A program made the translations under genes and the position numbers. Under the pieces are notes generated by a model. That model worked only from the letters and a program-made list of their open reading frames with translations, made no database searches and had not been told where the DNA came from. 6,105 nucleotides of DNA from Thermoleophilaceae bacterium (GTDB taxonomy: Bacteria > Actinomycetota > Thermoleophilia > Solirubrobacterales > Thermoleophilaceae). The stretch lies in assembly GCA_013813135.1 (NCBI GenBank), contig JACCSF010000128.1, positions 1-6,105 of the forward strand, in the 5' to 3' direction. Shown piece by piece: positions 1 to 4,627 of the stretch (positions within the stretch are counted from its first letter, which is position 1; each line of letters begins with the position of its first letter).

Positions 1-343
1 TATGTCCGCGACCCAGAGCCGGTCGCGCCCGGCGGCCTGGAAGCGCCGGCGGACGAGGTCTGTCGCGGCCGGCTGCTCGGCTCGCACGGTGGTCACCGGC
101 CGCTTGCCGCGCCTGGAGACGCCCTCGATGCCGAGCCGTCGCATCAGCCGCGCCACGCGCTTTCGCGAGAGGCGGACGCCGTGCTCGTTTCGCAGCTCGG
201 CGTGGATGCGTGGGGACGCCATAGGTCTCGCGAGAGCGCTTGAAGATGCGCCCGATCAGCTCGCACAGCTCGCGGTCTCTGAGCTCGTGGGCGGAGGGCC
301 CACGCCGCTTCCAGGTATAGAAGCCGGCGCGGGTCACGCCCAA
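1..343 (-). pseudogene. IS3-family transposase (orfB) remnant, frameshifted and truncated
   Basis: Read on the minus strand, this stretch encodes the N-terminal part of an IS3-family OrfB transposase, the DDE integrase that moves the element. From right to left, LGVTRAGFYTWKRR (343 to about 302) matches the usual LGVSRSGYYAW start region. It is followed by RDRELCELIGRIFKRSRETYGVP (described by its ends, RDREL and ETYGVP), then, in another frame, RIHAELRNEHGVRLSRKR, GVSRRGKRPVTT and DRLWVADI. The Asp of WVADI at the window edge corresponds to the first catalytic Asp of the DDE triad. ETYGVP and RIHAELR should be contiguous but lie in different frames: one extra base near 211 explains this. Upstream of 343 the similarity stops, with no OrfA and no visible terminal inverted repeat. 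The copy is therefore dead. Family assignment is firm; the subgroup (IS51- or IS3411-like) is a guess. The rest of orfB may lie left of the window. Confidence 0.85.
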
Positions 344-406
344 ATCCGACCGCGGGGTCCACCGGCTCAAGGGAGTTCCCGGCGACTGGCGGCTATTTGC
401 CCTCTC

Positions 407-556
407 GCACTGAACCACCTCTTGCTGGTCGAAGCCGACCGGGACCGCGTCCTGGTCCACTCGGTTGGCGACGCCAACGACGATGGCACGCTCAGGCTAA
501 TCGAGCGCACCGATCCACGCGGCGCGCGGGTCGTGGGGCCGATCGAGGTGAGCTGA
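407..556 (+). pseudogene. Orphan C-terminal fragment of an unidentified protein, possibly a metallophosphoesterase
   Basis: A plus-strand frame ends at the TGA at 554-556 and its last 49 or so codons look genuinely coding: third positions are almost all G or C. The product (for example HLLLVEADRDRVLVHSVGD, then LRLIERTDPRGARVVGPIEV) alternates hydrophobic and charged residues like a beta-sheet domain end. The same frame further left is antisense to the IS3 transposase and is not protein-like, so the true gene has lost its 5' part where the insertion sequence begins. The pattern HLLLVEADRDRVLV resembles the last strands of calcineurin-like metallophosphoesterases, but no metal-binding motif survives, so this identity is only a suggestion. 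The exact left limit is unknown; 407 is where the protein-like sequence begins. Confidence 0.4.
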
Positions 557-753
557 CTCGGTGGCACGCAGGTACCGGACAAGCGACGGGACGACCACGG
601 GTAGCTGCTGGATGCTCGATGAGCGCGCAGAGCCGCAACGCCCCGCCACTCCGGGCGTCAGGGCCGTTGACGGTCGCTGCCCCTCCGTACCGCCGTCCTG
701 CGACAGGCCGTCGCCGACCTGCTACACCTGAGGCGATCCTGCAGCCCAAACAG

Positions 754-1614
754 GTGATCGCCGCCACGAAACGCACCCTGCACCCCGCCGCACGCTGCTT
801 CGGAGTACGCCGACCAGGCTGGATCGTCTTGCTCGCTGCGGCCGCCACACTGGCGCTCGCGTATGCCGCTACCGCCGCTCAGCCGACGGCCGAGTTCACG
901 GTTACGCCGTCGACGCCCACCGAGGGGCTGGCGGCTTCCTACGACGCGGTGCTCTCACCGGCCTATCGCCGCGCGACGGTCGAGTGGGACTTCGACGGAG
1001 ATCCAGGCGACGTCTTCGAGACGCAGGGCGCCTCGGTCGCGCACGTGTATACGACGCCGGGCGAAAAGCAGATGAGCATGCGGGTGGTCAAGGAAGGCGA
1101 GGTCAAGGCGGTGGTCACAAAGACCATCTACGTGAATGCGCGCCCCGACGAATCCGCTGTGGAGCCGGATACCGATCCGACGCCGACTCCCGTCCCGCCG
1201 TCGCCGACCCCGACGGAGCCCGGAGCCCGCGACCCCGACGTCGTCGATGGAGCGACATCCGTGATGATGCCCTTCCCAATCGTGCGGATTGCAGGGCAAC
1301 TCCTGCCGTGGGGAGCGCGGGTCCGGCTGCTCGCCGTCACGGCCCCGCCGGGGGCCGTCGTGACCGCTCGCTGCCGCGGGCAGGGCTGCCCCCTGCGATG
1401 GCTCCGCCGACGGTCGCGCGCCAAGCCCGTTCGCATCCGCGGTCTCGAGCGGCGCCTTGTCGCGGGAATCCGCTTGGAGATACTCGTGCGCCAGCACGGT
1501 TTCGTCGGCAAGTACACACGCTTCCGAATCCGCACGGGGGTCCGGCCGCCGCTAAGGGACGATCGCTGCCTGCTCCCTGGCCGTCGAACGCCGGTCCGCT
1601 GTTCGTTCGGATAG
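754..1614 (+). CDS. Secreted PKD-domain protein with actinobacterial beta-rich C-terminal domain
   Basis: Predicted extracytoplasmic protein of 286 residues, function unknown. With the GTG at 754 as start, residues 1-22 are basic, residues 23-42 (WIVLLAAAATLALAYAATAA) form a hydrophobic segment, and ATAA before QPTAEF resembles a signal peptidase I site. Residues 45-129 form a PKD-like beta sandwich with the diagnostic WDFDGDPGDVFE (78-89) and a VAHVY-TTPG turn. Residues 131-160 are an acidic Pro/Thr linker. Residues 173-265 form a second beta-rich domain with VTARCRGQGC (C207, C212) and VGKYTRFRIR; two more Cys lie at 272 and 283 and could form disulfides. PKD domains usually mediate protein or sugar contacts outside the cell. 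An in-frame ATG at 619 would add 45 residues. I prefer 754 because it gives a normal signal peptide length and because third-position GC is lower before it, but neither start has a strong ribosome binding site. Confidence 0.75.
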   Translation: MIAATKRTLHPAARCFGVRRPGWIVLLAAAATLALAYAATAAQPTAEFTVTPSTPTEGLAASYDAVLSPAYRRATVEWDFDGDPGDVFETQGASVAHVYTTPGEKQMSMRVVKEGEVKAVVTKTIYVNARPDESAVEPDTDPTPTPVPPSPTPTEPGARDPDVVDGATSVMMPFPIVRIAGQLLPWGARVRLLAVTAPPGAVVTARCRGQGCPLRWLRRRSRAKPVRIRGLERRLVAGIRLEILVRQHGFVGKYTRFRIRTGVRPPLRDDRCLLPGRRTPVRCSFG

Positions 1615-2013
1615 ATGCTCAAGCGCCACGTCGAAGTCGTATCGCAAGACCGCCGCGAGCACCTGCTTGATCAGCTCAACGTTCGCCTCTGACATCGCCC
1701 GCTCAGTATCCCGAGCCGACCCGCACGAAGAAATCCCCGCCCTCCGCCAACCGATCGCGGCCTTCGGGCGATCACTACCGTCGGCTGCAGCAGGTGTCGC
1801 CCGATAGTTCGAGGCGATGGCCTCGAAGCGGCGAGCTCGTGCGGCGTGCGTGACGGAGTCCATCTCCGCCCGTCCCGCCAGGCGCAGGAAGTGCTCGCGC
1901 AGACCTTCATCGACCTGACGCAGCGCGAAACGCTGCGCTGCGGTCCGCTCGCGCGCGTTCCGGGCAAATTCGCCCTCGCGTCGGGCGAGCTCTAGGTACC
2001 TGGGTGCCTCCAC
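1552..2013 (-). CDS. Hypothetical helical protein, probably with an aberrant C-terminus
   Basis: Unrecognised ORF of 153 codons on the minus strand. The GTG start at 2013-2011 has a good ribosome binding site (AGGGGG at 2024-2019, 5 bases away), and an in-frame TAG lies three codons upstream. Residues 1-75 are charged and predicted helical (RYLELARREGEFARNARERT, then AQRFALRQVDEGLREHFLRL), consistent with a small soluble coiled or helical protein. Residues 76-106 are low-complexity and linker-like. Residues 107-134 read MSEANVELIKQVLAAVLRYD and onward to ALEHL, which looks like the start of a separate SnoaL/NTF2-like protein fused in frame. After that the sequence is unrecognisable up to the stop at 1554-1552, and it runs 63 bases antisense into the end of the PKD gene. 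I infer that the first part is a real gene and that a deletion or frameshift removed its own stop. Function cannot be assigned. Confidence 0.5.
   Translation of the reverse strand: MEAPRYLELARREGEFARNARERTAAQRFALRQVDEGLREHFLRLAGRAEMDSVTHAARARRFEAIASNYRATPAAADGSDRPKAAIGWRRAGISSCGSARDTERAMSEANVELIKQVLAAVLRYDFDVALEHLSERTADRRSTAREQAAIVP
1612..1695 (-). pseudogene. N-terminal remnant of a SnoaL/NTF2-like protein
   Basis: Starting at the ATG at 1695-1693 the minus strand encodes MSEANVELIKQVLAAVLRYD followed by FDVALEHL. Many actinobacterial SnoaL-like (NTF2 fold) proteins open with MSxENVExVRRAxxAFxxGDxDxALExL, and this stretch matches that pattern almost throughout. Full family members are roughly 110-150 residues. 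Here the match stops after 28 residues, at the exact position of the PKD gene's stop codon (1612-1614), and the remaining 19 residues do not continue the fold. It is in frame with the longer ORF that starts at 2013. I read it as a truncated copy with no retained function; it could still be translated as the tail of the longer ORF. Confidence 0.55.
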
Positions 2014-2018
2014 GAAGG

Positions 2019-2024
2019 CCCCCT
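2019..2024 (-). promoter_or_regulatory. Ribosome binding site for the minus-strand hypothetical ORF
   Basis: Minus-strand AGGGGG lies 5 bases before the GTG start at 2013. It supports that start over internal Met codons and argues that at least the 5' part of the ORF was a real gene. Confidence 0.5.
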
Positions 2025-2162
2025 ACCCGGGGCGCAACACGCGAAGCCGCTTGAGCAGGGGCACCGCACGGTCATCCCCGCCAAGGCGATTGGATTGCGA
2101 TCTTTTCCACTAGCGGTCGGCGCGCTTGGCCCGGGGTGCTTGCCCCCAGAGCAACGGTCGTC

Positions 2163-2188
2163 CAGGCACTCATCCCCCCGAGTGCCTG
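2163..2188. terminator. Strong hairpin, possible transcription terminator or structured element
   Basis: caggcactc (2163-2171) pairs perfectly with gagtgcctg (2180-2188), giving a 9-bp stem with the 8-base loop atcccccc. No run of T follows on either strand, so a classic Rho-independent terminator is not shown. A second short inverted repeat, gggg-aat-cccc, follows at 2196-2206. It could terminate transcription toward either side or be a protein-binding palindrome. The structure is seen; the role is inferred. Confidence 0.4.
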
Positions 2189-2304
2189 AATCCAAGGGGA
2201 ATCCCCGTCTATCCACCGACATCCGCGCGGGAGCGTGCCGGTCGGGTCGAGCGCAAAGCTCCTGCTAATCGGCGACCTTTCGCCTCGAAGCCGGCGGAAG
2301 CCTC

Positions 2305-2351
2305 GCTGGATCGCACCCAGGAGACCGCCGGTTCGAGTCCGGCTAGCTCTA
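2305..2351 (+). other. tRNA- or tmRNA-like 3' end without a 5' half (possible attachment-site remnant)
   Basis: gccgg-ttcgagt-ccggc (2327-2343) is a canonical T arm with a 5-bp stem and the conserved TTCGAGT loop. It is followed by a 7-base acceptor-like strand tagctct and a discriminator A at 2351; CCA is not encoded. Just upstream, gctgg-atcgcac-ccagg (2305-2321) resembles an anticodon arm reading CGC (Ala), though the top pair is G-G. An acceptor 5' strand such as agagcta or ggagcta with a D arm is missing at the required distance. The opposite strand reads ELAGLEPAVSWVRS, a peptide I remember as a frequent mistranslation of such RNA 3' ends in actinobacteria. Integrases commonly target and duplicate tRNA and tmRNA 3' ends, so this may be an att scar. 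Confidence 0.45.
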
Positions 2352-2588
2352 TTCTGAAGAAGAGTTCAGGCACTTCTCCCGAAAGGCGAGATTTGCAGGG
2401 AAAATTCTCAAGGACAGACCGGACGGCAACTGGCCGCCGAGCAGGAGTATCTTCCGGGGGGGAAGTAGATCTAGACGGTGCCCCCGCATCTCGGCCCAAC
2501 CGGCGCGCGCGTCGTCCGAGTGTGGAACCCGCAACGAGCGATTTTCGGATCGCTTGCCTCCGAGGGCCGCAAGGCGCACCATAGGCCC

Positions 2589-2732
2589 GTGAGCCTGGAC
2601 GGTCCCTCGCGACGGATCATCTCGGAGCCGATCGAGACGCCGGCGGTCGAGCCGGCGCAGCCTCCCGAACCAGAGCCGTGTCCGGAACCCCGCGACCCGG
2701 CTCGTGAGCCCGAGCCCGCGGGGCGGTCGTGA
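2589..2732 (+). CDS. Small proline/glutamate-rich protein, function unknown
   Basis: A GTG-initiated ORF of 47 residues, MSLDGPSRRIISEPIETPAV and then a PEPEP-rich tail with one Cys (C31) and the end EPEPAGRS. The MSLDGPSRRI-I-EP-E opening is a pattern I associate with short conserved proteins of Solirubrobacterales. The rest is acidic, proline-rich and probably disordered. It overlaps the next gene by GTGA (2729-2732), so the two are almost certainly co-translated. An in-frame GTG at 2478 would add 37 residues that do not look conserved, so I prefer 2589. No strong ribosome binding site precedes 2589. It could be a partner or regulator of the downstream tail-anchored protein, but nothing shows this directly. 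Confidence 0.6.
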   Translation: MSLDGPSRRIISEPIETPAVEPAQPPEPEPCPEPRDPAREPEPAGRS

Positions 2733-3406
2733 GCGACACGCCGCTCGTCGCGACCCCGCTCTACGGCCTGCGGACGTGGACCGTCGTGGGGGAGAGCGGT
2801 GCCGAGCGGCTCGCCGGCCCGCACCAGTGCACAACGTGGCCGCCGGGCGGCGCGTGGCTCGAGGCCACCTGCACGCAGTCGCCGGTACACCAGCCCCCGA
2901 CGCACGGCTGCGGGTGCGGCCTCCACGCATGGCATCCATCCCGGCGCTCCGCCCGGCGCATCCTCGCCGGCCGCCGCGACGTTCCCGGAATCGCCGAGGC
3001 TCGCGGGGCGATGGAGGTCCACGAGGACGGCTTCCGCGCGGAGCGAGCGCGGCCGTACGCGCTCGTGCTGGTCCCCGGCCGCAACGCCCGCCTCGTGCGC
3101 CGGCTTGCGAAGGTGTACGCCGCGCAGGTCGTCGAGGCCGACAGCCCCGACGCGGTGCTGGCCTTCTGTCGAGCGCGCGGGCTCGGGCTCGATGAGTCCA
3201 CCGTGGTGCGGCTGCTGGGGCCGGCGACAGCCGCCGAGTACCGGCGGGCGAGACGCGAGAGGGTGCGGGCCGACGCGCTCCGGCTGGCGGCCGCGGTAGC
3301 GGCGGTGGCGCTGCTCGTCGTCGCCGGCCTACGGGTCGCGACCGACCCGCCGGGCGACCGTGTGCTTCACGGCCGGACGGGCGAGATCCACACCAACTCG
3401 CGCTAG
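2729..3406 (+). CDS. Conserved hypothetical protein with Cys/His cluster and C-terminal membrane anchor
   Basis: Protein of 225 residues starting at the GTG that overlaps the TGA of the preceding small gene. The N-terminal part opens PLYGLRTWTV (10-19) and carries a Cys/His cluster: H32, C34, C48, H60, C61, C63, H66 and H69 (HGCGCGLHAWHP at 59-70). This could bind zinc or another metal. The middle (about 71-160), with RSARRILAGR, VEVHEDGFRAERARPYA-like sequence at 96-111 and FCRARGLGL at 147-154, looks like a compact alpha/beta domain. Residues 183-204 (ALRLAAAVAAVALLVVAGLR) form a single transmembrane helix close to the C-terminus, with 20 or so residues beyond it. There is no N-terminal signal, so the bulk is probably cytoplasmic with a tail anchor. 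Third positions are strongly G/C and the frame is clearly coding. I do not recognise a characterised family. Confidence 0.8.
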   Translation: MSDTPLVATPLYGLRTWTVVGESGAERLAGPHQCTTWPPGGAWLEATCTQSPVHQPPTHGCGCGLHAWHPSRRSARRILAGRRDVPGIAEARGAMEVHEDGFRAERARPYALVLVPGRNARLVRRLAKVYAAQVVEADSPDAVLAFCRARGLGLDESTVVRLLGPATAAEYRRARRERVRADALRLAAAVAAVALLVVAGLRVATDPPGDRVLHGRTGEIHTNSR

Positions 3407-3456
3407 GTCTCGGACACGGCGAGAAACCGTCCCCGAGGCGTGGAGTACTTGGGGAC

Positions 3457-4530
3457 ATGAGGGACGGCAGAGTCAATCGCGCCATCCAGCAGGGCAAGGC
3501 GCGCACCACCGATATCAAGACCCGAGTACCCGAACTTCGGGAGCGGGTGCCGGAGCTACGGGAACGCGTGCCCGAGCTGACCGACCAGCTCAAGAACCGC
3601 GGCAGCGAGCTGCGCACCAAGGGCGTCGAGCTGCGCACCAAGGGCGTCGAGCTGCGCACGCACGGCAGCGAGCTGGCGCGCCAATACGCCAAGATGGATG
3701 TCTCTTGGGCGAGGTGCAGCTACGCGAAGGCCGCGCGCGCGGCGCTGCTCTCCTTGGGGCTCGGCCCGATGATCGACTACTACGTGCGCAAGCGCGTGGT
3801 GGGTGGTGAGGTCTTCGACACGCTCTCACACCCTGTCGTCTTCGTGGCCAACCACTCGAGCCATCTCGACACGCCCACGATCCTGCGCGCGCTGCCGCGC
3901 AAGTGGCGCAGCCGCACGGCGGTGGCAGCCGCGGCCGACTACTTCTACAACAAGCGCTGGAAGGCGAACGGCGTCGCCCTCCTGTTCAACACCGTGCCCC
4001 TCGGACGCATGGGCGGCGGGCTGGGCAGCGGGGCCACCGACCACGTCGACCGCCTCATCGACGACGGCTGGAACCTCGTCATGTTTCCCGAGGGCACGCG
4101 CTCGCGCGACGGCAAAATCGGCAAGGTGCGTTCTGGCGCCGCCGTTATCGCGGCACAACACGGCATCGATGTCGTTCCGATCTACCTCAGCGGGACCCAC
4201 GAGGCGATGCCGCCGGGCCAGAACTGGCCGCAGCGCAAGCCGGGCCGGTTCTTCTCGCGGCGCCACAAGGTCGAGGTGCGCTTCGGTGATCCGATCCGGC
4301 CACGCGCGGTCGACAACCCACGTGACGTGATGGACCGCGTGCGTGCGTTCTGGGACCGCAAGGGCCTCGCCCCCGTGCCGGCGCCGGCCCCCGATCCGGC
4401 GCCCCGGTCCGAGCCAGCGCTCGCGGCCAAGGTCGTGCTCGAGCCCGATCCGGGTCGGTTCCGACCAGTTGCTCCGCCCGCGCCGCCGGCGGCTCCCATG
4501 CCGGAACGCTCCGGCACCACCGCCGCCTGA
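3457..4530 (+). CDS. PlsC-family lysophospholipid/glycerol-3-phosphate acyltransferase with N-terminal heptad repeats
   Basis: A 357-residue acyltransferase of the PlsC/LPLAT family, which transfers an acyl chain to lysophosphatidate or a related acceptor at the inner face of the membrane. Catalytic block I is NHSSHLD (N132-D138, the HX4D pair H133/D138), block II covers NTVPLGR (178-184), block III is FPEGTRS (F210-S216) and block IV is VVPIYLSGT (239-247). The start ATG at 3457 has GGAG at 3442-3445 and GGGG immediately upstream. Ahead of the catalytic domain, residues 23-78 are eight consecutive seven-residue units (RVPELRE twice, RVPELTD, QLKNRGS, ELRTKGV twice, ELRTHGS, ELARQYA). Residues 304-357 are a Pro/Ala-rich tail, probably disordered. 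Ordinary PlsC proteins are about 200-260 residues, so both ends are extensions. It may make phosphatidate, but the acceptor is not proven, and a role on other lipids is possible. Confidence 0.9.
   Translation: MRDGRVNRAIQQGKARTTDIKTRVPELRERVPELRERVPELTDQLKNRGSELRTKGVELRTKGVELRTHGSELARQYAKMDVSWARCSYAKAARAALLSLGLGPMIDYYVRKRVVGGEVFDTLSHPVVFVANHSSHLDTPTILRALPRKWRSRTAVAAAADYFYNKRWKANGVALLFNTVPLGRMGGGLGSGATDHVDRLIDDGWNLVMFPEGTRSRDGKIGKVRSGAAVIAAQHGIDVVPIYLSGTHEAMPPGQNWPQRKPGRFFSRRHKVEVRFGDPIRPRAVDNPRDVMDRVRAFWDRKGLAPVPAPAPDPAPRSEPALAAKVVLEPDPGRFRPVAPPAPPAAPMPERSGTTAA
3523..3690 (+). repeat. 21-bp periodic tandem repeat encoding eight heptads
   Basis: Inside the acyltransferase gene the DNA repeats every 21 bases. 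Units at 3607-3627 and 3628-3648 are identical (gagctgcgcaccaagggcg followed by tc) and the unit at 3649-3669 begins with the same 11 bases. The three units from 3523 (encoding RVPEL) are alike in protein but differ at synonymous sites, so the older copies have drifted while the 3607-3648 pair looks recent. Such repeats can change copy number by slippage in multiples of seven residues without breaking the frame. Confidence 0.8.
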
Positions 4531-4547
4531 CGCCAGGCTCGGCGGCG
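4521..4547. terminator. GC-rich hairpin over the acyltransferase stop codon, weak terminator candidate
   Basis: cgccgcc (4521-4527) pairs with ggcggcg (4541-4547) around a 13-base loop that includes the TGA at 4528-4530. No T run follows, so it would be at best a weak or Rho-assisted stop. Its position between the acyltransferase and the dhaK promoter candidate is suggestive, but such stems arise easily in high-GC DNA. Confidence 0.25.
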
Positions 4548-4555
4548 CGCCCGCA

Positions 4556-4584
4556 TTGCCAGCACCGGGCGCCGCGTATACCGT
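4556..4584 (+). promoter_or_regulatory. Candidate sigma-70-type promoter for dhaKL
   Basis: TTGCCA (4556-4561, five of six matches to TTGACA) is followed 17 bases later by TACCGT (4579-4584, TAnnnT). An overlapping TATACC at 4577 would give a 15-base spacer. Transcription would start near 4591, leaving a leader of about 37 bases before the dhaK ATG. It lies in the 97-base gap after the acyltransferase, so dhaKL could be transcribed independently. No operator palindrome is evident. Confidence 0.4.
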
Positions 4585-4615
4585 TCCGTCCACCGGGCCT
4601 GTGCCGTCATCGAGT

Positions 4616-4622
4616 GGAGGAG
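4616..4622 (+). promoter_or_regulatory. Strong ribosome binding site of dhaK
   Basis: GGAGGAG sits 5 bases before the ATG at 4628. It fixes this start against in-frame upstream candidates in the 3' part of the acyltransferase gene. Confidence 0.85.
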
Positions 4623-4627
4623 AAACT

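Larger units (their letters stand above)
2014..2588. other. Gene-poor stretch containing a hairpin and a tRNA-like 3' fragment
   Basis: No frame on either strand in this 575-base stretch gives a protein-like product with a start, ribosome binding site and GC-biased third positions. The longer open frames here translate to Arg/Pro/Ser-rich sequence typical of high-GC antisense frames. Base composition is locally lower in GC around 2090-2110 and 2350-2420 than in the flanking genes, as expected for non-coding or foreign DNA. Recognisable items are the hairpin at 2163-2188, a small stem ggcga/tcgcc at 2271-2284, and the tRNA- or tmRNA-like 3' end near 2305-2351. A minus-strand fragment ending PLLKRLRVLRPG at the TAG near 2023 could be the tail of a lost gene, but it is too short to support. 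Confidence 0.6.

Noticed and set aside
397..753. Longer forms of the PKD protein starting at 397 or 619
   Set aside because: The 397 start overlaps the orphan coding fragment in another frame. The 619 start places the hydrophobic segment 67 residues in, too far for a normal signal peptide, though 619 cannot be fully excluded.
2023..2110. Minus-strand peptide ending PLLKRLRVLRPG just before the GTG at 2013
   Set aside because: Only about 28 codons are open, with no start signal or recognisable family, so it is no more than a possible tail of a lost gene.
2277..2351. A complete tRNA-Ala(CGC)
   Set aside because: The 3' half folds acceptably, but no acceptor 5' strand complementary to tagctct and no D arm lie at the required distance, and the anticodon stem has a G-G top pair.
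1990..2351. A complete tmRNA ending at the T arm
   Set aside because: No 5' tRNA-like end with a TTCGA element and no recognisable tag reading frame ending in LAA were found in the 350 or so bases upstream.
3607..3669. CRISPR-like repeats
   Set aside because: The 21-base units are directly tandem with no spacers and lie in frame inside a coding gene; they encode protein heptads.
2349..3692. Long minus-strand open frame (447 codons) across the 47- and 225-residue genes
   Set aside because: Its product is Arg/Pro/Ser-rich without domain character, and it is antisense to frames with clear coding signals and an operon overlap. Long antisense frames are expected in high-GC DNA.
4343..4627. N-terminal extension of DhaK from an upstream ATG at 4343
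   Set aside because: It would overlap the acyltransferase, the added residues are low-complexity, and GGAGGAG plus the family-typical N-terminus fix the start at 4628.
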